A stretch of 10,075 bases of DNA from positions 1 to 10,075 of the forward strand of contig JBEKCP010000153.1 of NCBI GenBank assembly GCA_050014815.1, read 5' to 3'. Shown in pieces: positions 1 through 6,293 of the stretch; position 1 is the first letter of the stretch; each line of letters begins with the position of its first letter. This stretch comes from JBEKCP01 sp050014815 (GTDB taxonomy: Bacteria; Planctomycetota; Planctomycetia; Pirellulales; Thermoguttaceae). The position numbers were made by a program, and so were the translations under genes. The notes beneath the pieces are model-generated. The model was not told where the DNA came from, made no database searches, and worked only from the letters and a program-made list of their open reading frames with translations.

Positions 1-93
1 GGAACTGGGGCGGACGCCGTCTGCCACCTCCGTGGCCTCTACCTCAGCGAACCGGCCTGCTGGGATTCCTTCTGGGCTGCGCCCCCCAATTAG
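1..93 (+). CDS. Possible C-terminal end of an upstream gene (transposase-like tail?)
   Basis: Frame 1 is open from the window edge to a TAG at 91-93 and encodes 30 residues, starting GTGADAVCHLRGLYLSE and ending in a Trp/aromatic-rich tail (WDSFWAAPPN). Third codon positions are mostly G or C, as expected for coding sequence in this GC-rich genome. The pattern of ADAV, xLRxLYLSE and a closing WxxFW reminds me of the C-terminal end of some ISKra4-type transposases, but this is recall only and the fragment is too short to prove. It could equally be chance read-through in GC-rich DNA. If real, the gene begins outside the window. The palindrome that starts 34 bases after the stop would then lie at its downstream edge. 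Confidence 0.33.
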   Translation, partial: GTGADAVCHLRGLYLSEPACWDSFWAAPPN

Positions 94-126
94 CCGCTAC
101 CCACAAACATGACGCTCACACCCAGC

Positions 127-206
127 AGTGCGCAGGAAAAGGGGTCGGAACTATTCTGGTAAACTGAGCAAGCGAAAATCGTTCTGACCCCTTTTCCTGC
201 CGCGCT
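127..206. repeat. Long imperfect palindrome, REP-like (AAAAGGGGTC core)
   Basis: The left arm at 133-151 (CAGGAAAAGGGGTCGGAAC) pairs with the right arm at 181-199 (GTTCTGACCCCTTTTCCTG). That is 19 pairs with one G-T wobble. Pairing extends outward through 127-132 and 201-206 if C200 is bulged out. The loop is 29 bases. No poly-T follows, so it does not look like a classical terminator. From memory, an AAAAGGGGTC/GACCCCTTTT core is common in dispersed palindromes linked to REP-associated (Y1, IS200-like) transposases. No such transposase is visible in this window. A terminator-like or attenuator-like RNA role is an alternative. Confidence 0.7.
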
Positions 207-573
207 CGGCAAGCGGGACCTACGCGCTGCCACCCGGTGCTGAACCATGTCGTAGTTCTTGGCAGCCCGACCTGCAATGCCCTCACCTCCGGGTCCCCAC
301 TCGTGGGTGTCTCTCCCAATAGTGTCGCTGCGGCACGCGGGAGATGGGGCTTCTTGAGATAGTTTGTTAGCTCTCCGGCCGGCCGGGTGGGCCGAGGGGG
401 GGGAGTCAGGGCGGGGTTTCTTCGGTCGCCCGGGCTTGTCAGCGGCGCGTCTTCGGGTATGCTTGGATATACGAAGTTTTCTGGAGGCCTGTCGGGCCGG
501 GTATCAGAACGGGCGCCAAATCCTTCAGCACTGATCGCACACAACCCTTGGAAACGTGGTAGCATAACGACTT
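207..573. other. Noncoding stretch upstream of the tRNA gene
   Basis: I see no convincing gene here. Both strands have open frames, but the longest runs antisense through the tRNA and reads like chance GC-rich translation. A sigma70-like pair, TTGTCA (436-441) and TATGCT (458-463) with a 16-base spacer, could start a transcript about 100 bases before the tRNA; this is weak. A G-run cluster at 396-416 (eight G, then GGG, then GGGG) fits the pattern of a G-quadruplex on the plus strand. Confidence 0.5.
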
Positions 574-647
<74 letters not shown>

Positions 648-654
648 CTCATAA

Positions 655-690
655 AGCCTTACTGGAAAACAACTTCCGGCAAGGCTCTTC
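655..690 (+). terminator. Hairpin terminator candidate after the tRNA
   Basis: AGCCTTACTGGAA (655-667) pairs with TTCCGGCAAGGCT (674-686). That is 13 positions with one mismatch and one G-U, around a 6-base loop. The following bases (CTTCTACC) are only weakly T-rich, so intrinsic termination may be inefficient. Its place 8 bases after the tRNA fits transcript end formation or a 3' processing signal. Confidence 0.6.
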
Positions 691-715
691 TACCGGTCGG
701 TCGGGACGGTCGGCA

Positions 716-735
716 TTTCACAGAATTTCGCAGAA
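716..735. repeat. Two tandem copies of a 10-bp unit
   Basis: TTTCACAGAA (716-725) is followed directly by TTTCGCAGAA (726-735), one mismatch apart, about one helical turn each. It lies in the 216-bp space between the tRNA terminator and the 3' end of the minus-strand PilZ gene, where I see no other feature. It could be a protein-binding site or chance. Confidence 0.4.
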
Positions 736-863
736 TTGTACCGGGCCACGCAGCGATTCGACCGCACTCGATTAGAGATACAGACTCGTCTCCGTCGCCG
801 GATACCCGTCAGCGGTCATCGGCTTCCAGCGGTAGGTCTTGGAGTCGGCAAGCCGGAGGAGCG

Positions 864-1703
864 TCACTGGGCAAGTTGCTCCCATCGCTTACGCTGTTGG
901 TCGCTGACGAGGAGCAGCGCCTCGCGACGGGCGGCGTCCTGGATCATGACCCGGCGCTTGGCATTCTCCTGCCGGCTGCTGTCGGGCCACCGCCGCTGGA
1001 CGTCGTCGAGGGCCTGCCGGGTTGTTTCGTGCAACCGGCGGAGGCCGGCCTCCTGTTGGTCGGTGAGCTTCAATATGTCGGCCACTTCCGGCACGAGGAA
1101 GACCTCGGCGCCCGGCAATCGCCGCGCGAGGTCCCGCAGGGCGGTCGGCGGCAGGGCCACGGCGTCTTGTCCCGCGTCAGGTCCGGCATCGGCGGTCGAT
1201 CCGCGGAGCACACTTGTCACATGCGGCCGGATGCGGCTCCACGTCAAGGTGACGAACACGAGCGACAAGATCACCAAGGCAACGGACAGAACCGTCAAGG
1301 ACAGTCCGGTAAACGCCCCCGAGCGTTCCCGGGGGAGGAGGAAACCGAGGACCCTGGAGCGCCACGAACGGACGGTCGCCTCGCCCGGCTGGGGGAGTTC
1401 GCGGAGGCGGTGCAAGCCGATCCGGAATTCGACGTCTTCAGCGGCCCGCCCGTCATCATCCTCCGGTTCGTAGCGGAGAATGTATTTCACGCGGACCTCG
1501 AACCAGATGGTTTTGGTCTTGAGCATCCCGACCTGCTCTACCCAAAGCTTGCCCGGATCGGTGGTCAGCACCGCCAGTCCGCCGGCCGACTCGTTGAGCA
1601 GCACGACCGGCAATTCGGTCGAGCCTACCTTGAGGACCGCGCGTTCCCGGGGCGCATGTACGGGGGAGCGGAACGTTCGGCGTTTGTCATCACTTCGGTT
1701 CAT
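864..1703 (-). CDS. PilZ-domain membrane protein with Spy/CpxP-like extracytoplasmic tail
   Basis: 279 residues from the ATG at 1703. The frame stays open upstream to 1868, but that extension would run across the 5' end of the divergent gene and reads as noncoding, so I prefer the Met of MNRSDDKRRTF. Residues about 8-105 fit a PilZ domain: RRTFR at 8-12 gives RxxxR, NESAGG at 37-42 gives the (D/N)xSxxG motif, and EFRIGLHRL near 92-100 fits the last strand. Together these are the cyclic di-GMP binding signature of the family. A Leu/Val-rich segment at about 134-155 is a single membrane span, preceded by Arg-rich sequence, which predicts an inside N terminus. The tail (156-279) is mostly helical and charged. 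It has two LTxxQ-like spots, LTDQQ near 213 and VSDQQRKRWEQL near 266, reminiscent of Spy/CpxP periplasmic chaperones. I infer a cytoplasmic nucleotide sensor coupled to an extracytoplasmic helical domain; the target is unknown. No clear Shine-Dalgarno is visible. It is divergent from the signal peptidase genes. Confidence 0.8.
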   Translation of the reverse strand: MNRSDDKRRTFRSPVHAPRERAVLKVGSTELPVVLLNESAGGLAVLTTDPGKLWVEQVGMLKTKTIWFEVRVKYILRYEPEDDDGRAAEDVEFRIGLHRLRELPQPGEATVRSWRSRVLGFLLPRERSGAFTGLSLTVLSVALVILSLVFVTLTWSRIRPHVTSVLRGSTADAGPDAGQDAVALPPTALRDLARRLPGAEVFLVPEVADILKLTDQQEAGLRRLHETTRQALDDVQRRWPDSSRQENAKRRVMIQDAARREALLLVSDQQRKRWEQLAQ

Positions 1704-1833
1704 AGGACAACATCTTGCCTTGCCGGGGAAATCTAGCATGCGCATGAGGTTTGTGCCTACACCCTGCCGAAAGGGGGTATCGGCCGCGACACATCCGGAA
1801 TTGCCCGTGCAGCCGCCGATGGGAGCGGCTATC
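1704..1833. promoter_or_regulatory. Divergent intergenic region between PilZ gene and signal peptidase genes
   Basis: These 130 bases separate two divergent start codons and must hold promoters for both directions unless transcripts begin further out. I cannot assign convincing -35/-10 pairs. The only clear element is GGGAG at 1821-1825, a Shine-Dalgarno candidate for the ATG at 1834. Confidence 0.4.
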
Positions 1834-3273
1834 ATGGGCTTCCCGGTTCTCGATAACCCCTTATACATTCCTGTTTTCGAACTTCCCGTGCGAACGCTGA
1901 CTGAACGATTACTGGGCCTCCTGGTGATCCTGCTGCTGGTCCGGACGACCCTGTTGGACGGGTTTCCTATCCCTTGCCAGGTGCATGGCGGCTCGATGGC
2001 GGAGACACTCCTGGGCCCCCATTATGAGGTTGCATGTCCAGATTGCGGGTATTCTTTTGCGTGCGAGGCTGCGGCCGGCGGCGGTGGGTATCAGACCGTA
2101 TGTCCGAGTTGTGGATGCCCGGTCGCGAGCCATGAGGCCCCCCCGGAGGTGGCCGGTGATCGCGTCTTGATCGATAAGACGGCGATGGCCTTGGGAGGGC
2201 CCCGTCGATGGGAGGTGATTGCCTTCGTGCATCCCACATCCAAAGGAGAGATGGTGGTGAAGCGGGTCGTCGGCCTTCCTGGAGAGACCGTCGCGATTCG
2301 CCGCGGCGACCTCTTTATCAACGACCGGATCCAGCGGAAATCGCTCCGCCAGCAGCGGGCCATGCGAATCCTCGTTCATGACGCCGGCTATGAGCCGGCG
2401 GGCTATTGGCCAATGATCGAGCCCAGGGTGCCATCCCGCTGGCAGGGGGAGTCGGCGCTGGGCAGCGGATGGCAGGCGACCGGTCGGGGTTTCCGCCATT
2501 CCGCGCCAAGCGGCGAGAAGATAGATTGGCTCGTGTACAAGCATTGGCAGCGGGGGGCAAAGCCCGGCGACATCCGTGAAACGCCCGTGACCGACGTGTC
2601 GAGCTACAATCAGGGCCGCCCTCGGCGCGTCGAGGACGTACACGCGATGGCCGACGTCATGGTGTCGGTTCGAGTGTCCGAGATCCGCGGCGATGGGCGG
2701 CTATGGCTGCGAGCGACCGACGGCCTTGAAGAGTTCCAGGTGGCGATCAACCCGGGGCGGCAAGACTACGCCGTGTTTCGGAAGGGGCAGGAGGCGCCCG
2801 TTGCCCAGGGCAGCCTGCCGAGTCCGCTCGGTGGGCAGACGGTAGAGGCGTCGCTCTTCGACCAGCAGTTCCTCGTGGCCATGGGCTCTCGCACGTTGGC
2901 GGCCATCCCTTACGACCGCGGCGGCGGCGATCTGCCCTCCTCGCCCACGCCCCTGGCGATCGGCTGTGAAGACTTGGAAGCCCAGTTGGAGGATCTGGAG
3001 GTTTACCGGGACATTTATTATGGGAGGCCCTCGAGTGAAGAGGGCGCCGCCGCACTTGAGCGCGGCGTCCGTTTGGGGGACAATGAGTTATTCGTCCTGG
3101 GAGACAACAGCCCGATCTCCGAGGACAGTCGGACTTGGCTCGATGGCCCGCCGGTGACCGCGAGCCAGATTGTCGGACGCCCCATCCTGGTGGTGTTTCC
3201 CGCGAGGTCTTACTCGCTAGGGGGGGTGTTTTTTCAAGTTCCCGATCCGGGTCGAATCCGGTATATTCGTTAA
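1834..3273 (+). CDS. lepB: Type I signal peptidase paralog with zinc-ribbon and beta-domain inserts
   Basis: 479 residues from the ATG at 1834, chosen for GGGAG upstream and because the membrane segment then sits near the N terminus; ATGs at 1738 and 1819 are alternatives. S26 signal peptidases cleave signal peptides from secreted proteins at the outer face of the inner membrane with a Ser/Lys dyad. Visible here are one membrane span (about 22-44), box B GGSMAETL with Ser54, GDRVLIDK, box D VVKRVVGLPGE with Lys143, and box E GDNSPISEDSR (423-433). A four-Cys insert (CPDC at 68-71, CPSC at 90-93) lies between box B and the GDR motif and should bind a metal. Between boxes D and E is a long insert whose second half (about 270-397) alternates strands like a LamG/jelly-roll fold and ends in VYRDIYYG. 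Usual bacterial enzymes are about 250-330 residues. The Pro normally following SMx is Glu (SMAE), so substrate fit may be altered. It aligns along its length with the next gene, indicating tandem duplication. Confidence 0.88.
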   Translation: MGFPVLDNPLYIPVFELPVRTLTERLLGLLVILLLVRTTLLDGFPIPCQVHGGSMAETLLGPHYEVACPDCGYSFACEAAAGGGGYQTVCPSCGCPVASHEAPPEVAGDRVLIDKTAMALGGPRRWEVIAFVHPTSKGEMVVKRVVGLPGETVAIRRGDLFINDRIQRKSLRQQRAMRILVHDAGYEPAGYWPMIEPRVPSRWQGESALGSGWQATGRGFRHSAPSGEKIDWLVYKHWQRGAKPGDIRETPVTDVSSYNQGRPRRVEDVHAMADVMVSVRVSEIRGDGRLWLRATDGLEEFQVAINPGRQDYAVFRKGQEAPVAQGSLPSPLGGQTVEASLFDQQFLVAMGSRTLAAIPYDRGGGDLPSSPTPLAIGCEDLEAQLEDLEVYRDIYYGRPSSEEGAAALERGVRLGDNELFVLGDNSPISEDSRTWLDGPPVTASQIVGRPILVVFPARSYSLGGVFFQVPDPGRIRYIR

Positions 3274-3274
3274 T

Positions 3275-5053
3275 ATGAGCAAACGCAAATCATCCGATCC
3301 AAAGGTCGGCGATGTGGAGCCGGGGAGCCGAAAGATTCCCCGGTCGGGTCATTCGTATGTCACCTCGGAGGGCAAGAGTTCCCTTCTATCGTCATGGATC
3401 CCATCGCCGGACGCCCTCCGCGAGACGGTCGAATCGATCATTGTGGCCTTTGTCCTGGCCTTTCTGTTCCGCACGTTCGAGGCCGAGGCGTTCGTCATCC
3501 CCACCGGCTCGATGGCGCCGACCTTGATGGGCCGCCACAAGGACCTCTGTTGTCCCGAGTGCGGCTATCAATTCCAGTTGAGCGCCAGCGACACCCGCCA
3601 AGGAGACGGTGATGAGCAGGAGGCCATCGTGCGAGGCGGCACCTGCCCCATCTGCCGCCATCCGGTGAATCTCTTCGGAGGAGACTTTCCGACCTACAAC
3701 GGCGACCGCATCCTGGTCGCCAAGTTCCCCTATGCCTTCGAGCAGCCGCAGCGGTGGGACGTGATCGTCTTCAGGTTTCCCGGCCACGCCGTGCCGAATG
3801 ATATATCGCAGAACTACATCAAGCGGCTGGTGGGTTTGCCGGGCGAGACGGTCGAGATCCACCACGGCAATTTATGGATATGGGACCGGATACGGGACCC
3901 GAACGGCACGTTCGAGATCGCCCGAAAACCCCCGAAGAAGCTCTTGGCGATGCTCCAGCCGGTGTTCGACAACGACTTGGCGCCGAAAGTTACGGCCTTG
4001 GGCTGGCCCGCCCGCTGGCAGGCCGTGCCGGCGGGCGATCGAACCGGACAGTGGGTATCCAACGACGGCCAATCGTTCTCGACCGACGGGTCGGCCCCGG
4101 GCGAGGCGTGGCTCCGCTACAGCCACCTGGCGCCGTCGTACTGGCAATGGCAGGAGATGGTGCGGCGCCACGCGCTGCCGGCCGGCGAGACCGTCCGGCC
4201 GCAGTTGATCTCCGACTTCACGGCCTACGACACGGTCCCGTCACCCTTGCGACAAGAGCCCGGCCCCAGCGCGAGCAGCGTGGGGCTCCATTGGGTGGGC
4301 GACCTGGCGGTGGAGTGTACGCTGGAGCTCCAGTCCGACTCGGGGGAGGTGGTCTTCGAGCTGATCAAGGGCGGGCATCGGTTCCGGTGTACGATTGACG
4401 CGGCCAGCGGCACTGCCACGTTGGCTATCCCCGGCGCGGCGGCGGCGCCCCGGGCCGAAACGGCCGTCCGCGGGCCAGGCCGCCACAAGATCATGTTCTC
4501 CAACGTCGCCGACGAGTTGCGGCTGTGGGTGGACGGCGGCGTCATGACCTTCGACGCCCCGACGACTTACGACTCCTTTGCCCTGGGGGCCCGGATCCCG
4601 ACCCGGCTGGACCTCCACCCGGCCGGCATCGCTGCCCGGCAGGCGGCCGCCACGATCAGCCACCTCCGGCTTTCGCGCGACATTTACTATATTGCCGCCG
4701 AAGAGAGCATCATGATGGACTTTAAGGATGGCCGGCCCCCGGATCTCGGAGATTCTCGCGACTGGGCCACGGCATTCGACAACGACAACATGCGCCGGAT
4801 CGAGTTCCCGCTGGCCGACCCCGACACGGACCATCCCGGGAAAGATCGGTTCTTCGTGCTGGGCGACAACAGCGCATCGAGCAAGGACGGCCGGTTGTGG
4901 GGAACGAAGGACACCGAGTACTGGGTCAGCCGCGACCTGTTGATCGGCAAGGCGATGTTCATCTATTGGCCGCACTCCTGGGGCCAACTGCCCGGCCCGC
5001 TGGCCCCGCTTCCCTGCTTCCCGAATTTCAAGAGGATGCGCCTGGTGCGATAA
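3275..5053 (+). CDS. lepB: Type I signal peptidase (long planctomycete-like form)
   Basis: 592 residues. The ATG follows the upstream stop codon by one base, with no strong Shine-Dalgarno, which suggests coupled translation. A polar N terminus precedes a membrane span (about 51-69). Box B is canonical, IPTGSMAPTL with Ser79. Four cysteines (C93, C96, C124, C127; CPEC and CPIC knuckles) form a zinc-ribbon-like insert. Then come NGDRILVAK (142-150), WDVIVFRFP, and box D YIKRLVGLPGE with the general-base Lys183. Box E is FVLGDNSASSKDGRLWG (about 527-543). Residues about 200-475 are an insert; 338-470 have alternating hydrophobic strands (for example ECTLELQSDSGEVVFELI, DELRLWVDG) and end SRDIYYIA, the same ending as in the upstream paralog. 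This resembles a LamG/concanavalin-like module and may face the periplasm to recognise substrates or sugars. With the consensus SMAPTL intact, this copy is the better candidate for the housekeeping enzyme. The sequence ends in a short basic tail with no clear second span. Confidence 0.92.
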   Translation: MSKRKSSDPKVGDVEPGSRKIPRSGHSYVTSEGKSSLLSSWIPSPDALRETVESIIVAFVLAFLFRTFEAEAFVIPTGSMAPTLMGRHKDLCCPECGYQFQLSASDTRQGDGDEQEAIVRGGTCPICRHPVNLFGGDFPTYNGDRILVAKFPYAFEQPQRWDVIVFRFPGHAVPNDISQNYIKRLVGLPGETVEIHHGNLWIWDRIRDPNGTFEIARKPPKKLLAMLQPVFDNDLAPKVTALGWPARWQAVPAGDRTGQWVSNDGQSFSTDGSAPGEAWLRYSHLAPSYWQWQEMVRRHALPAGETVRPQLISDFTAYDTVPSPLRQEPGPSASSVGLHWVGDLAVECTLELQSDSGEVVFELIKGGHRFRCTIDAASGTATLAIPGAAAAPRAETAVRGPGRHKIMFSNVADELRLWVDGGVMTFDAPTTYDSFALGARIPTRLDLHPAGIAARQAAATISHLRLSRDIYYIAAEESIMMDFKDGRPPDLGDSRDWATAFDNDNMRRIEFPLADPDTDHPGKDRFFVLGDNSASSKDGRLWGTKDTEYWVSRDLLIGKAMFIYWPHSWGQLPGPLAPLPCFPNFKRMRLVR

Positions 5054-5073
5054 CGCGAACTACCCATGGGCAA

Positions 5074-5140
5074 ACACTAGCCCGAAGCGCAAGCGAGGGA
5101 GTAGCAACGAGTGCCCCTCGCTTGCGCGTCGGGCTAGTGT
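5074..5140. repeat. Dispersed palindrome, 26-bp arms
   Basis: The arm at 5074-5099 pairs with 5115-5140 over 26 positions with a single mismatch, around a 15-base loop. The core is TAGCCCGAAGCGCAAGCGAG. From memory this sequence recurs in very many planctomycete intergenic regions, where spurious translations give SPTRKRG and SLALRAS peptides; both appear here when the opposite strand is translated. It sits 20 bases after the lepB stop and 64 bases before lptB. No T-tract follows. As RNA it would form a strong hairpin able to protect the 3' end of the signal peptidase transcript or separate it from lptB. Confidence 0.85.
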
Positions 5141-5204
5141 CGAACACACCCCGGATGCCGTGCCCATCAATCATCCGGGATAATGGTACCGAAGGAGCGG
5201 ACCG

Positions 5205-5996
5205 ATGCTCGAAGTCCAAGGATTGGTGAAGCAATACGGCAGTCGCCGCGTCGTCGACGGCGTCGACTTCCGGGTCGAGCGGGGCGAGATCGTGGGCCTG
5301 TTGGGTCCCAACGGGGCCGGCAAGACCACCAGCTTCCGCATGACCTGCGGCATGATCGAGCCCAACGCCGGAAAGGTCCTCCTCAACGGCGCCGACGTTA
5401 CCCGCTGGCCGATGTACCGCCGGGCCCGCGACGGCGGCATGGGCTACCTCGCCCAGGAATCGAGCGTCTTCCGGAAACTCACGGTCGAGAAGAACCTGCT
5501 GGGCGTGATGGAGCTTTTGGGCTTCGATCGGAAGACCCGCAACCGCCGCTGCGACGAGCTGCTGGACCAGTTCGATATCCGGCGGCTGCGGAAGGCGGTG
5601 GCCCTGTCGCTCTCCGGCGGCGAGCGGCGGCGGCTGGAGATCGCACGCGCGCTGGTCTCCAATCCCCGGATCATCATGCTCGACGAGCCCTTCACCGGGA
5701 TCGATCCCGTGACCATCGCCAGCATCCAGACGATCATCCGGAACTTGCGGGCTGGCGGGATCGCGATCCTGATCACCGACCACCAGGTGCGGGAAACGCT
5801 GCAGATTACGGATCGCAGTTACGTCATTGAGAAGGGCCGCGTGATTTGCGCCGGCACCCCGCCCGAGGTCCTCGCCGATCCCCATGCCCGCGAGTGTTAC
5901 TTCGGCGACAACCTGGACATTGGCCACCGGAGCCCTCCCCCGCCGCACCACCTGGGCGCGGCCCGGCCGGTGGACTCGCAGCCGCACGCGGGTTGA
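5205..5996 (+). CDS. lptB: LPS export ABC transporter ATP-binding protein LptB
   Basis: 263 residues, preceded by AAGGAG (5192-5197) seven bases before the ATG. A GATAAT at 5179-5184 may be a -10, but I find no good -35. LptB is the cytoplasmic ATPase that works with LptF/LptG to pull lipopolysaccharide from the inner membrane onto the Lpt bridge. Motifs in order: Walker A GPNGAGKTT (34-42), Q-loop YLAQES with Gln84, signature SLSGGE (135-140) followed by RRRLEIARAL, Walker B IIMLDEPF (156-163) with Glu161, LDEPFTGIDPVTIASIQ typical of LptB, and the H-loop His193 in ITDHQVRETL. YFGDNL (232-237) corresponds to the usual LptB end. About 25 further residues rich in Pro/His/Ala form an extra tail. 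LptB often lies beside lptA, lptC or rpoN; here it follows signal peptidase genes and none of those partners is in the window. Its stop codon overlaps the -35 of the next promoter. Confidence 0.93.
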   Translation: MLEVQGLVKQYGSRRVVDGVDFRVERGEIVGLLGPNGAGKTTSFRMTCGMIEPNAGKVLLNGADVTRWPMYRRARDGGMGYLAQESSVFRKLTVEKNLLGVMELLGFDRKTRNRRCDELLDQFDIRRLRKAVALSLSGGERRRLEIARALVSNPRIIMLDEPFTGIDPVTIASIQTIIRNLRAGGIAILITDHQVRETLQITDRSYVIEKGRVICAGTPPEVLADPHARECYFGDNLDIGHRSPPPPHHLGAARPVDSQPHAG

Positions 5997-6021
5997 CAAG
6001 TGACTGCGAACGGTATAGACT
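5993..6021 (+). promoter_or_regulatory. Sigma70-type promoter of the toxin-antitoxin operon
   Basis: A consensus -35 TTGACA (5993-5998) is followed after 17 bases by TAGACT (6016-6021); the overlapping TATAGA (6014-6019) would give a 15-base spacer. The -35 overlaps the stop codon of lptB. This is the best promoter in the window and drives the antitoxin-toxin pair independently of lptB. Confidence 0.75.
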
Positions 6022-6039
6022 AGTCTTAGACCAGTCTAA
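6017..6039. promoter_or_regulatory. Twin operator palindromes over the TA promoter
   Basis: A perfect 10-bp palindrome AGACTAGTCT (6017-6026) is followed by TTAGACCAGTCTAA (6026-6039), whose 6-bp arms flank two central bases. The two share the half-site AGAC/GTCT and their centres are 11 bp apart, one helical turn. They overlap the -10 and the likely transcription start. Phd/YefM antitoxins bind such paired palindromes to repress their own operon, so this is the expected autoregulatory operator. The sequence is direct observation; the binding is inferred from the family. Confidence 0.75.
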
Positions 6040-6053
6040 GGGAGGCCACTCTT

Positions 6054-6293
6054 ATGACCGAAGTCGGGGCTTACCAAGCTAAGACGCACTTGCCTGAACT
6101 ACTTAACCGTGTCGCCCAGGGCGAGCAGTTCGTCATTACCCGGCACGGCGTCGCCGTCGCAAAGCTCGTGCCGGCCGAGGAAAAGCCGCGAAAGGATATT
6201 CGCCGGCTAATTGCTGAAATTATTGAATTCCGCAAGGGGCAGACGTTAGGCGGCCTGTCTGTTCGAGAGCTCATCGAGGAAGGCCGGCCATGA
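6054..6293 (+). CDS. Phd/YefM-family antitoxin
   Basis: 79 residues, with GGGAGG (6040-6045) eight bases before the ATG. The N-terminal half VGAYQAKTHLPELLNRVAQGEQFVITRHGVAVAKLVP (residues 4-40) is the classic Phd/YefM fold, which dimerises and binds operator DNA. The C-terminal part (about 45-79), starting RKDIRRLIAEII, is the helical, toxin-binding and protease-sensitive portion. The stop codon overlaps the start of the toxin gene by four bases (ATGA), typical of TA operons and of coupled translation. It should neutralise the PIN toxin by wrapping around its active site. The size is normal for the family, and nothing suggests damage. Confidence 0.93.
   Translation: MTEVGAYQAKTHLPELLNRVAQGEQFVITRHGVAVAKLVPAEEKPRKDIRRLIAEIIEFRKGQTLGGLSVRELIEEGRP

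Noticed and set aside
876..1736. Long plus-strand open frames (also 736-1473) opposite the PilZ gene
   Set aside because: They are antisense to a minus-strand frame that has PilZ motifs, a membrane helix and coherent domains; their own translations are low-complexity Arg/Ser- or Gly/Pro-rich with no motif.
1480..1833. N-terminal extension of the first signal peptidase frame
   Set aside because: The frame is open here, but it lies antisense over the PilZ gene, reads as noncoding, and would put about 140 residues before the membrane anchor; the ATG at 1834 has a GGGAG site.
4241..4987. Long minus-strand frame inside the second signal peptidase gene
   Set aside because: Opposite-strand shadow of a gene with complete catalytic motifs; composition typical of antisense GC-rich translation.
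5074..5140. Intrinsic terminator of lepB
   Set aside because: The stem is strong but no T-run follows either arm, so I list it as a repeat; a role at the transcript end remains possible.
5028..5999. Minus-strand frame of 323 codons across lptB
   Set aside because: Antisense to lptB with all ABC motifs intact; it contains the SPTRKRG and SLALRAS peptides that come from the palindromic repeat.
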